Shown: positions 40,357-48,200 of the stretch, piece after piece | How positions within the stretch are numbered: the first letter of the stretch is position 1 | Layout: each line of letters opens with the position of its first letter | From: Rheinheimera nanhaiensis E407-8 | Lineage (GTDB): Bacteria; Pseudomonadota; Gammaproteobacteria; Enterobacterales; Alteromonadaceae | Direction: 5' to 3' | DNA length: 64,000 bases | Assembly: GCF_000296695.1 (NCBI RefSeq) | Contig: NZ_BAFK01000006.1 | Location: forward strand, 62,001-126,000 | The notes under the pieces: model-generated | Database searches by the model: none | Told to the model about the DNA's origin: nothing | What the model saw: only the letters and a program-made list of their open reading frames with translations | Translations under genes and position numbers: made by a program

Positions 40357-40952
40357 TCAGGCTTGGAATAACGCAACGAGTCGATATTCATCCTGTGTAT
40401 CACGAACGGCGCGATGCACTGGACCAAAGATGGCAGTTGCTGGCGGATGCGGCAAATGTTGAGCTGCTACGTTTGCCAAATAATGCCGCTGCCGCCCTGT
40501 CATTGTTAAAAGCGATACCGGTTCAGGGGCTGATATTCAGTGGTGGCAATACACTTACCAGTCTGGGCGGCGATGCTCCTGAACGCGACGAGACAGAACA
40601 AGCTTTACTTACGTTGGCAATGAAACAACACATGCCTGTACTTGGCGTGTGCCGTGGTATGCAGTTTATACAACACTATTTTGGCCAGACACTCATTCCG
40701 GTGACAGGCCATGTCAGCCAACAGATTACCATCTCTGCCGGCTCTGAGATTCGCCAGGTTAACAGTTATCATCAATGGGGCAGCTATAACTGTCCTGCTC
40801 CGCTTATCGTCACTGCAAAAGCTGCCGATGGCGTGGTTAAAGCCTGTCGCCATGACACGCTTCCGCTATTTGGTATTATGTGGCATCCAGAGCGAATGTC
40901 CGCTTTTGATCCGCGCGATCTACAGTTAATTAAAGGATTCAGTCAAAAATGA
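40353..40952 (+). CDS. Class I glutamine amidotransferase-like, likely gamma-glutamyl-CDP-amidate hydrolase
   Basis: A 199-residue peptidase C26-type amidohydrolase. The nucleophile Cys is near residue 99 in LGVCRGMQFIQHYFG, and the catalytic His/Glu pair is in MWHPER near residue 177. C. jejuni Cj1417 of this family cleaves gamma-glutamyl-CDP-amidate to glutamate and cytidine diphosphoramidate. Free gamma-glutamyl-compound hydrolysis (PuuD-like) is the alternative, but the flanking genes favour the phosphoramidate role. Confidence 0.85.
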   Translation: MIRLGITQRVDIHPVYHERRDALDQRWQLLADAANVELLRLPNNAAAALSLLKAIPVQGLIFSGGNTLTSLGGDAPERDETEQALLTLAMKQHMPVLGVCRGMQFIQHYFGQTLIPVTGHVSQQITISAGSEIRQVNSYHQWGSYNCPAPLIVTAKAADGVVKACRHDTLPLFGIMWHPERMSAFDPRDLQLIKGFSQK

Positions 40953-41695
40953 GAGCGCTTATTCTCGCCGCCGGTATGGGCACCCGGTTGCGCCCGCACA
41001 CTAACGACAAGCCTAAAGCGCTGGTACCGCTAAACAATAAGCCGCTGCTGGATTATCAATTATCGGTTTTACGTCATGCAGGGATCCGCGATATCAGCCT
41101 GTTAACCGGCTATCTGGCAGCATGTTTTGCACCTTACCGTCTATCGACCATACACAACCCGGATTATGCTAACACCAATATGGTGTGGTCCCTGTTTAAA
41201 GCCAGACAACTGTTTGATAGTAAAACAGACTTGCTGGTTTGTTATGGCGATATTGCCTACAACGATGCGGTATTGTCAGCAGTGTTACAACAAACCGGCC
41301 CGGTGGTCATCGCTGCCGACAGGCAATGGCAATCGCTGTGGCAACTCAGAATGGAAGATGTACTGGCTGACGCAGAAACCTTTAAAATGGCACCTGGAAG
41401 CCATAAAGTCGTTAACCTGGGGCAAAAAATTACCGATTTGAACCAGGTACAGGCCCAGTATATCGGCCTGATTAAATTCCGGGCCGCCAGCCATCAGCAG
41501 GTCCTTAGTTTGTATGATCAATTACCTGAATCACAACAGCGGAAAATGTATATGACTGATTTTATTCAGCATCTTATTAACTGCGACATAGAAGTCAACG
41601 CTGCTTTGCATAATGGCGGCTGGCTGGAGGTCGATACCACTACAGACTTAACTATCTATAGCTCGCACGCTAGGCAGATCCTCAGGCAGCCATAA
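40949..41695 (+). CDS. Nucleotidyltransferase, likely CTP:phosphoglutamine cytidylyltransferase
   Basis: A 248-residue NTP-transferase-fold protein with LAAGMGTRLRP at residues 6-16, KPKALVP, and acceptor-site acids in LLVCYGDIAYND. C. jejuni Cj1416, of this family, joins CTP and L-glutamine phosphate to give gamma-glutamyl-CDP-amidate. It is the last of the four coupled genes. No sugar-phosphate pathway next to it calls for another nucleotidyltransferase. Together with the three preceding genes it completes the route to 3'-phospho-cytidine diphosphoramidate. Confidence 0.84.
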   Translation: MRALILAAGMGTRLRPHTNDKPKALVPLNNKPLLDYQLSVLRHAGIRDISLLTGYLAACFAPYRLSTIHNPDYANTNMVWSLFKARQLFDSKTDLLVCYGDIAYNDAVLSAVLQQTGPVVIAADRQWQSLWQLRMEDVLADAETFKMAPGSHKVVNLGQKITDLNQVQAQYIGLIKFRAASHQQVLSLYDQLPESQQRKMYMTDFIQHLINCDIEVNAALHNGGWLEVDTTTDLTIYSSHARQILRQP

Positions 41696-41766
41696 CCGGC
41701 AAAGACGAGCTTGAGCAGAGCGGAATTAAGCGCAGCTACCAGTACACGCATCGAAGGAGAACAGGG

Positions 41767-42504
41767 TTGGAGAACAATAATAACGACGCGCTGCAACGCA
41801 TCAACCGGGTATTATTTGCCGACGGTGATTCACAATCCCAATACGATATGCATTGCCAACTGCTGCAGACAAAAAGTTATGTAAACTACTTTTCGCTTGC
41901 AAGCGGTACACAGAGCATCTATCGCCATCCTAAACTGCACATTGCCCCTGACGAACAGATTATCTCAATCAACCCTCATCTGGGTGGTCCATTGAAATTC
42001 TTTAAACAACAGGCAAACAGTGCATGCCAAATTCATGTTTTTGAAGAGCGCAACCATCAATTTGCTAACCTTTGCAGGAACATTGCTTTATGGCGTATCC
42101 AGGATGGCATCACCCCGGTTTGTGCCGCTGCATGGTCAGCCTCTGGTCTTCACACTACTAAACACGATGGCCATAGTGGCATCGTATATGTACCTCAGAT
42201 AGTTTCTGTTCAGCAGTGTCCTGCCGACGAGATTGGTGCGGTCCATCAAGCATACCGGTTAGATGACTATCTTGCCACGCAACGATTCCACCCAACGTTA
42301 ATCGAATGTGGTCGGCCTGGTATAGCCAGCCACATTATTCGTGGTGCCGAGCACACGATAAAGTCAACTAAACCAAAACTATTGCTAGTAGACTCGCCCT
42401 GGGCCGATTGGTTAGGTCTGGTGAAACAATGGGTACCTGAATACCAGGTTTATTACCACGAGGCTGGCAGACGAAAAGCCGCAGCATTTTTGCTGACCCT
42501 TTAA
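41767..42504 (+). CDS. FkbM-like protein with degenerate SAM motif (copy 1)
   Basis: A 245-residue protein starting with TTG at 41767, chosen because AGGAG lies seven bases upstream. The fold pattern is that of FkbM-type methyltransferases: ISINPHLGGPLKFF in the motif I position, YRLDDYL, a strand where FkbM proteins have IDVEGAE but here reads TLIECGRPGIASHIIRGAEH, and C-terminal PEYQVYYHEAGR. The glycine-rich SAM loop and the acidic residue after it are changed, so normal methyl transfer is doubtful. It is clearly paralogous to the next gene. A role in capping or transferring the phosphoramidate made by the genes upstream is possible but unsupported by motif. Confidence 0.65.
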   Translation: MENNNNDALQRINRVLFADGDSQSQYDMHCQLLQTKSYVNYFSLASGTQSIYRHPKLHIAPDEQIISINPHLGGPLKFFKQQANSACQIHVFEERNHQFANLCRNIALWRIQDGITPVCAAAWSASGLHTTKHDGHSGIVYVPQIVSVQQCPADEIGAVHQAYRLDDYLATQRFHPTLIECGRPGIASHIIRGAEHTIKSTKPKLLLVDSPWADWLGLVKQWVPEYQVYYHEAGRRKAAAFLLTL

Positions 42505-42524
42505 CATGCGCAAGTGCAGAGGCA

Positions 42525-43577
42525 TTGATGGAATCACAACAATTTATCGCAAAGCTGCAGCAACTCCCTATTAGTCCCATTCCTTATGTAAACCTTGAGC
42601 AATGTAACAAACTAAACATTGTCATTGTTGGCACGCCGGAACTGGTGGTAGCCTGCACTAGCGAGCTGGAGCAACAGCAAGCAAATGTGTTAATGACACT
42701 AGTGCATAACAATAGTAGTGATACTTTAGCACTGGAAGCGACGCTGGCCGGAATATCAATACACGACCTTGATATATTGGTACTTGCAAGTTCACATAAT
42801 CTGTTACTTATTGAAGCCTTAGCGCGTTTTAGAGCAAAACTTGCCTTGTACCAGGCAAAAGATGCCAGATCCGATCACGCTAACATCGCATTGCTTGCTG
42901 ACGATATCTCTAAACGAGTTATGCAGCAACAGTTTGATATGCTTCAACAAAATTTTTATTTTGACGGCTTTTCTGTAGAAGCTGGTGAGCAATACACCCA
43001 CCCGGTAGTTCATGCAATGCCTGGAGAAAAAATTCTTTGTATCGGGCCTTATCTCGGAAACCCGTTTAAATTTTTTGCCAAAACCAGCGCAGGCGACTTT
43101 ACCGCACATACGTTAGAGGCTAACCCCTACACTTACGCTGAATTGTGCAGCAACCTGGTAAGTTGGGGGCTGCACAAGCAGGTTCGCCCCGTTTGTGCCG
43201 GAGCCTGGTCAAGTACCGGAATGGTGGCCTTTGCCAGCGAGGGGCATACCGGCGGAGGTAATGTGCTTGAGCTGACGGCGGATAAAACCGTTAAACCTGG
43301 CGATATCGATATGGCTATTTTCACCTATGCTGTTGATGACTATGTAGCAGAAACGGGTTTTATACCAACCTTAATTGAAAGTGGCAGGATTGGCATTGCG
43401 ACCGAAGTGATAAAAGGGGCAAGACAAACTATTATCGAGTACAAGCCAAAATTGATTTTGCTGGATTATCCGGATAGTGATTCCGTACGGTTAATCAACG
43501 CTTGGGTGCCTGAATACAAAATTTACTATAGCGAGTGCGGCAGGCAACGTTATGGCGTTTTCTTTCTGACACTTTAA
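42525..43577 (+). CDS. FkbM-like protein with degenerate SAM motif (copy 2)
   Basis: A 350-residue paralogue of the preceding gene, with an extra N-terminal domain of about 120 residues (NIVIVGTPELVVACTSELEQ, a Rossmann-like start, then LDILVLASSHNLLLIEALAR). The C-terminal part aligns closely with copy 1: LCIGPYLGNPFKFF, VDDYVAETGFIPTLIESGRI, GIATEVIKGARQTI, and PEYKIYYSECGRQRYGVFFL. The SAM-binding loop is again non-canonical. It is the last gene of the plus-strand island, before a convergent operon. Function unknown; it may form a heteromer with copy 1. Confidence 0.65.
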   Translation: MMESQQFIAKLQQLPISPIPYVNLEQCNKLNIVIVGTPELVVACTSELEQQQANVLMTLVHNNSSDTLALEATLAGISIHDLDILVLASSHNLLLIEALARFRAKLALYQAKDARSDHANIALLADDISKRVMQQQFDMLQQNFYFDGFSVEAGEQYTHPVVHAMPGEKILCIGPYLGNPFKFFAKTSAGDFTAHTLEANPYTYAELCSNLVSWGLHKQVRPVCAGAWSSTGMVAFASEGHTGGGNVLELTADKTVKPGDIDMAIFTYAVDDYVAETGFIPTLIESGRIGIATEVIKGARQTIIEYKPKLILLDYPDSDSVRLINAWVPEYKIYYSECGRQRYGVFFLTL

Positions 43578-43603
43578 GCGACGGATGAATAAAAACCTGG
43601 TTA

Positions 43604-43646
43604 ACGTGCTGACGGTGTAACAGCTAGTATTTGCCTGTCAGCACGT
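43604..43646. terminator. Hairpin between convergent operons
   Basis: A perfect 10-bp stem, ACGTGCTGAC / GTCAGCACGT, with a 23-base loop, in the 74-base gap between convergent genes. It lacks a clear U-tract, so termination is likely but not certain. Confidence 0.45.
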
Positions 43647-43651
43647 ACCTT

Positions 43652-44434
43652 CTAGACCCGGCGTAAAAAACCATCGGGAGCAACAGTGATTAGCAGCTTC
43701 GACTCAATAGTTTTATCGATAACAAATTCCGGATGCTGTTTCAAAAACGCATGCACCGCCGTTTTCGGATTATAACCCGGCCCCCATGGACGGTCAGGAA
43801 ACATGTCAGCCGGCATATCTTCCACCACGGTATCGTACACAATACAGTAGCTGCCACTACTGACTAATGGACTATATGCAGCCAGTTCGGCAAGCACATG
43901 TTCATGTGTATGATTAGAGTCAAGGCACACCAGCACGCGCTGATAACCGGCTGCCGCCTGTTTAACCTGATCTACTAAAGCCGGATCAATACTGGAGCCT
44001 TGAAACATCTGAATCATGTGTGACATCGGGTGGGCTTCAATAGCCTGGCGATTGTGTACGCGAATGTCGATATCGATACCGATAACTTTTCGTTTTGACT
44101 GCAGCGGATCCAAGGCTTCGCCATTGCTCACAGCATCAGCATAATCCAGTAACGCCAGTAAAGAAGCACTAAGGATAAGCGAACCACCATGCGCTATGCC
44201 GGTTTCAATTATCAGATCCGGTTTTACCCGCCAAACCAGCTCTTGCAGTGCAATCATATCCTGCGGCACCTGAATAATTGGTCTGCCTAACCAATTGAAG
44301 TTGTAGCTGTATTTACAGGGCGCGGAATCAACGATAAATTGATTTGCCAATTGCTTAAGATGAGCGTTTTCACCCAGCTTACTAATATTGTCCGCAACCT
44401 CTTGCTGGAACGCCAGGTTTGCATCATTTTTCAT
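43652..44434 (-). CDS. CmcI/cephalosporin hydroxylase-family methyltransferase
   Basis: A 260-residue protein of the CmcI family, a class I SAM-dependent fold. Motif I is IIETGIAHGGSLILSASLL, then VIGIDIDIR, VLVCLDSNHTHEHVLAELAA (metal/substrate His pair) and YCIVYDTVVEDMP. In glycan clusters CmcI proteins are thought to O-methylate sugars; CmcI itself is linked to cephamycin methoxylation. It is the last gene of the ten-gene minus-strand operon, eight bases after the TylF-like gene. Substrate unknown. Confidence 0.82.
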   Translation of the reverse strand: MKNDANLAFQQEVADNISKLGENAHLKQLANQFIVDSAPCKYSYNFNWLGRPIIQVPQDMIALQELVWRVKPDLIIETGIAHGGSLILSASLLALLDYADAVSNGEALDPLQSKRKVIGIDIDIRVHNRQAIEAHPMSHMIQMFQGSSIDPALVDQVKQAAAGYQRVLVCLDSNHTHEHVLAELAAYSPLVSSGSYCIVYDTVVEDMPADMFPDRPWGPGYNPKTAVHAFLKQHPEFVIDKTIESKLLITVAPDGFLRRV

Positions 44435-44442
44435 TCTTCACC

Positions 44443-45207
44443 TCACAAAATGGCATACGACAAAGATGGCGTATAAGGTACGCGCTGGATACGAATATTA
44501 TTAATTCCAACTTCTTCAAGTACAGCAAGCGTCTCTCCGGGCCATTGCTTTTGATTTAATTCATCAAATGCTATAACAGCCCCTTTGGGCATCCGTGGTA
44601 AAAAGTGCTTTAACGCTGCCTTAGTAGGCTCGTACAAATCGAAATCCAGATATAGCAGGGCTACTACCAGATGTTTATTGTCTGCCATATATTGAGGAAT
44701 GGTCTGCAGCGCATCTCCCTTAACCAACTCCATCTTGCTGATATGGCCCAGCGGCCGGTTTAAATCAAACAGACCGATGTTTTTTTCCAGCTCAGCCATA
44801 TGCTCAAAGCGGTAAGACCCCTGTACCTTATGTTCTGTTTCAGCACCCGTGTTCTGATCTTGCTCCCCTAGCGCCGGAAAACCATCAAACGAATCGAAGC
44901 CAATCACTTTACGGCCATGGTTTATCGGTTCATAAATTGCGCTTAATTGTGCCCAGGTAAATAAACCGCCCCCCATAAAAACACCACACTCAACGATGTT
45001 GCCATGTATAGGCAATATATGCTGAAAAATCTCGTTTTTTGCCAAAAACAAACTTAGACTTTGTCTGGAGGTAAAACGGGAAAAATTCTGCAATTTGTCA
45101 ACAACAGTGCCACTGGCCTGAGCAAAAAATTGTTCCATTTGCTGTTTATACAACGTGTCATTCGACGTTTGTGTACTTTGGTTTACCAGCGAAAATTGCT
45201 CAGTCAT
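44443..45207 (-). CDS. TylF/MycF-family O-methyltransferase
   Basis: A 254-residue macrocin-O-methyltransferase-like enzyme. Motifs: IVECGVFMGGGLFTWAQL (SAM loop), KVIGFDSFDGFP, and the metal-binding LLYLDFDLYEPTKAALKHFL with KGAVIAFDELNQKQWPGE. Members methylate sugar hydroxyls in macrolides and surface glycans. It follows the acyltransferase gene by 19 bases, so it probably modifies the same sugar as the upstream genes produce. Confidence 0.88.
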   Translation of the reverse strand: MTEQFSLVNQSTQTSNDTLYKQQMEQFFAQASGTVVDKLQNFSRFTSRQSLSLFLAKNEIFQHILPIHGNIVECGVFMGGGLFTWAQLSAIYEPINHGRKVIGFDSFDGFPALGEQDQNTGAETEHKVQGSYRFEHMAELEKNIGLFDLNRPLGHISKMELVKGDALQTIPQYMADNKHLVVALLYLDFDLYEPTKAALKHFLPRMPKGAVIAFDELNQKQWPGETLAVLEEVGINNIRIQRVPYTPSLSYAIL

Positions 45208-45226
45208 ACACTATCCTGCTTTTTTA

Positions 45227-46342
45227 TTATCTTGCTTTAATCTGCTGTGAATAATTTATCTTCACCACGCTATCAGCGGCTACATTTCCAACGATGACGG
45301 CACCAGAGGAAATAACACAGTTATCACCTATACATACGTCAGGTTCAACCACAATACCAGCGGCAAAACGAACGCCATTGCCAACAACTACATTGCCAGA
45401 TGTAGCAACTGCCGGGCCAAAAGCACAATGACTGCCAACTTTATTACCATGCTCTATGTGTATGCCTGCAGTGAGAAAATTGTTATTACCAATTTCCGTG
45501 CATGGACCAATATAGACATTAGCCAGTATGATATTGCCTACACCTAAAATAACGTGATTTCGAAGTTCGGCACTGGGGTCGATCACGTTGGCAAAAGGTA
45601 TGCCTTTTGCCTGCAACTGGTTAAACAATTCTGCGCGTTGCGCCAAATCGCGGTTAAACCCTATTACAACCTTATCTATAATCCCGTCATGCAAATACTG
45701 CTCCAGTAAATCATCTGCAGCACCAACAACCGGCACGCCTAAAATGCTCTGCCCGATGAAAGCCGGGTTCTGGTCAAATACAGCAACCGCCTGCTGTTGC
45801 GGCTGACGTAAAATGGCGTCAATAATAATCATGGCCCCGCCACCGGACACCCCACCGATAATACCTATGCGCTCCTGTGGTAAAAAGCCCATACGGCGTG
45901 GCTCGCTGGTCTGGTGGGCCAGTACAGATAACACATCCTGCTCCTGTACTTTTTTTCCTAAACGGTTAGCTAACGCATCGATGTCAACATTATGCCGCTG
46001 AGCCAGCATTGCAGCCTTTTTTGTATAACGAGCTGTGTTACCGGCGCTGAGCCCGGTCTGCGGCTCAGTAATAGCTTGCAGCCATGCCGTATGATAATCA
46101 GTTAATTCTGTATCACTAACGATGGCCAACACCTGATCAACCGCAACATCGGTATCAGCTGCGATTTCCGTATAAAAATAACCGGCGCTATCTGCTTCAA
46201 CCTCAAATAAGGTCTTAGTGGTTTCCAGCTGACACAGCACTTCAGCAGATTCGACGCGTGCCCCGGCTTCTATGTGCCAACGCAACAATCGGGCAGACTT
46301 ATCATTAACGCCCAGAAATGGCGCTTTAATCAGCTTAATCAC
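45227..46342 (-). CDS. Lipoyl-PSBD-NeuD-like acyltransferase fusion
   Basis: A 371-residue chimera. Residues 1-80 form a lipoyl domain, with the expected lipoyl Lys at 43 in QLETTKTLFEVEAD. Residues about 103-141 resemble the peripheral subunit-binding domain of E2 proteins (ARYTKKAAMLAQRHNVDIDA, QEQDVL). From residue 157 it is NeuD/PglD-like: RIGIIGGVSGGGAMIIIDAI, then a left-handed beta-helix acyltransferase (NHVILGVGNIILANVYIGPC, HIEHGN with a candidate catalytic His). It thus looks like an E2 whose catalytic CAT domain is replaced by a sugar acyltransferase. It directly follows E1-alpha and E1-beta genes. I infer acyl transfer from dihydrolipoamide to a sugar amine. Confidence 0.87.
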   Translation of the reverse strand: MIKLIKAPFLGVNDKSARLLRWHIEAGARVESAEVLCQLETTKTLFEVEADSAGYFYTEIAADTDVAVDQVLAIVSDTELTDYHTAWLQAITEPQTGLSAGNTARYTKKAAMLAQRHNVDIDALANRLGKKVQEQDVLSVLAHQTSEPRRMGFLPQERIGIIGGVSGGGAMIIIDAILRQPQQQAVAVFDQNPAFIGQSILGVPVVGAADDLLEQYLHDGIIDKVVIGFNRDLAQRAELFNQLQAKGIPFANVIDPSAELRNHVILGVGNIILANVYIGPCTEIGNNNFLTAGIHIEHGNKVGSHCAFGPAVATSGNVVVGNGVRFAAGIVVEPDVCIGDNCVISSGAVIVGNVAADSVVKINYSQQIKAR

Positions 46343-47331
46343 GACAGCATCCTGTAGATTGTTTGTTCTAGTTTTGCTGCAGTCACCAACGCTTCATCTT
46401 CCAAACGTTGCGCTGCAGGGACGACGGTATCCGCCGCGGTTAGCGTACAGATATTGGCATTACGCAGCGACGCGTACTGGCGAAGAGAGCACACCGTTTC
46501 GCTAACCCAACCATAACCCGGTGTATTGTTATCTGTTACCAGTATATTGTGGCATCCGGCGATATAATCCGTGACTATTGCGCTGTCTAAAGTCGTACTT
46601 AGCAAAGATGGCAAGATCACTCGCACATATATTTCTTCATCTGCCAGATACGGCATTAACTGCAACAGCGATTCAGATAGCCCACCATAAGACAGGATGA
46701 TCACGTCCGGCTTTTCGTCACTGTTTTGCGCAACGACCAGCGGGAATTGTTCGCCTATGGTCGTGACCCTTACGGTTTTTGGCACGCTTAAAGGTTGAGA
46801 ATACAAATTTTTATATTCGATAAACAGTACGGGCCCGTCGTCATTAATAATGCTTTGCCGTAACAATTGCCCTGGGTTATGCAATATCGATGGGCAAACC
46901 ACTTTTAACCCTGGAATGCCCAGAAACATTTTTTCCAGACACTGACTGTGGGTCGGGCCATAGCCACGGCCGCCGCCCATCGGTGTCCTGACAACCAGCG
47001 GCACTGAGACCTTATCCTGGTACATTAATGCGAATTTACTGGCACTGTTTAGCAACTGATCTGCCACTAAAGCCATAAAGTCACCAAACATAATTTCGGC
47101 AACTGGTCTGAAGCCGCGCAAGGCCATTCCGGTTGCCAGGCCGACAATAGCGCTCTCGCTAATCGGCGTCGCTAATACCCGCTGAGGATAATGCGTCGAC
47201 AGGCCTTTTGTTACTTTGAAGGCGCCGCCATAGGGGTCGAGAATATCCTCGCCCAGCACAAGCACACGGGGATCATCTGCCATGACCTGATGCAACGCTT
47301 GCTGTAACGATTCCAGGTAAGTCGTTTTCAT
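46339..47331 (-). CDS. 2-oxoacid dehydrogenase E1 component, beta subunit
   Basis: A 330-residue transketolase-like protein of the pyruvate/branched-chain/acetoin dehydrogenase E1-beta family. Motifs: VLVLGEDILDPYGGAFKVTK, TPISESAIVGLATGMALRGF, and RTPMGGGRGYGPTHSQCLEK. It forms the ThDP active site with E1-alpha. It overlaps both neighbours by four bases (ATGA). No E3 gene is nearby; the housekeeping dihydrolipoamide dehydrogenase may serve if reoxidation is needed. Direct acyl transfer would leave dihydrolipoamide, so an E3 is still required. Confidence 0.92.
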   Translation of the reverse strand: MKTTYLESLQQALHQVMADDPRVLVLGEDILDPYGGAFKVTKGLSTHYPQRVLATPISESAIVGLATGMALRGFRPVAEIMFGDFMALVADQLLNSASKFALMYQDKVSVPLVVRTPMGGGRGYGPTHSQCLEKMFLGIPGLKVVCPSILHNPGQLLRQSIINDDGPVLFIEYKNLYSQPLSVPKTVRVTTIGEQFPLVVAQNSDEKPDVIILSYGGLSESLLQLMPYLADEEIYVRVILPSLLSTTLDSAIVTDYIAGCHNILVTDNNTPGYGWVSETVCSLRQYASLRNANICTLTAADTVVPAAQRLEDEALVTAAKLEQTIYRMLS

Positions 47332-48200
47332 GCCAGCAATTCCGTAATAATCTGTTGCACTTCACTGGCCGTTTGCTGTTTGATGTCAGCGTAATCCTGC
47401 GCTGAAATAAGATGCTGGCTCAGAATCAATGGATCACGCTTGCGATGATGTTCAATCTCATCTTTATCACGGAAATCATCACCTTTGCTGTGTGGGCCTA
47501 ACCGGTAAGTTTCCAGAAACAACATGGCCGGGCCCTTCCCCGCACGCACGGATGCTGCGATCTCCGTTGCTGCAGCCCGCACCTGTAACACATCCATACC
47601 ATCAATTACCGTCACCGGAATGCCAAAACTGCTTGCTCTGGTACGCAAGTCACCCGCATGTTGCATATAACTTGACGTCGATTGGGCGTAGTGGTTGAAC
47701 TCCACGACAAACATTACCGGTGCTCGCCACAATGCAGCCAAATTAAAGGCTTCATAGATCGCACCTTCGCCAAAGGTGCCGTCGCCAATAAAAGGCACCG
47801 CCACTACGTTATTGCCTTTGTATTGTTCTGCCAACGCCATGCCAACAGTTATTGCAACGCCTGCGCCCTGAATACCGTTGGTATAAAAATTTTTATATTG
47901 CAGGTGCTGGCTACCACCAATTCCCTGACAAACGCCAGATGGCAATCCCAAAACCTCAGCAACCAAACCTTTAACATCTGCACTGTATGCCAAATAATGA
48001 CCATGACCACGATGATTTGAAAACAGAATATCCGTATCTTTATTCAGGGCCGATAATACGCCAACAGCACAAGCTTCCTGGCCCTGACAGGTATGCACTG
48101 TTCCGCGCACTCTGCCTTGGGAAAATAAATCCAACAACGCCACCTCGGTATGGCGTATTAACCACATCTGTCTTATCAAATCAGATATTGGCTCAGCCAC
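47328..48200 (-). CDS. 2-oxoacid dehydrogenase E1 component, alpha subunit
   Basis: ThDP-dependent decarboxylase subunit, 290 residues. I choose the GTG at 48198-48200 (GGAGAG ribosome site just upstream, eight-base overlap with the aminotransferase gene); an ATG at 48239 would overlap by 47 bases. Motifs: VHTCQGQEACAVGVL, HRGHGHYLAYS, and the ThDP motif GDGTFGEGAIYEAFNLAALW with VVEFNHYAQST. The substrate is probably pyruvate or another small 2-oxoacid. Location inside a sugar operon argues against central metabolism. Confidence 0.92.
   Translation of the reverse strand: MAEPISDLIRQMWLIRHTEVALLDLFSQGRVRGTVHTCQGQEACAVGVLSALNKDTDILFSNHRGHGHYLAYSADVKGLVAEVLGLPSGVCQGIGGSQHLQYKNFYTNGIQGAGVAITVGMALAEQYKGNNVVAVPFIGDGTFGEGAIYEAFNLAALWRAPVMFVVEFNHYAQSTSSYMQHAGDLRTRASSFGIPVTVIDGMDVLQVRAAATEIAASVRAGKGPAMLFLETYRLGPHSKGDDFRDKDEIEHHRKRDPLILSQHLISAQDYADIKQQTASEVQQIITELLA

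Noticed and set aside
46339-48200. Housekeeping pyruvate or acetoin dehydrogenase
   Set aside because: No normal E2 or E3 gene is present; the E2-like partner carries a sugar-acyltransferase domain and all neighbours are sugar genes.
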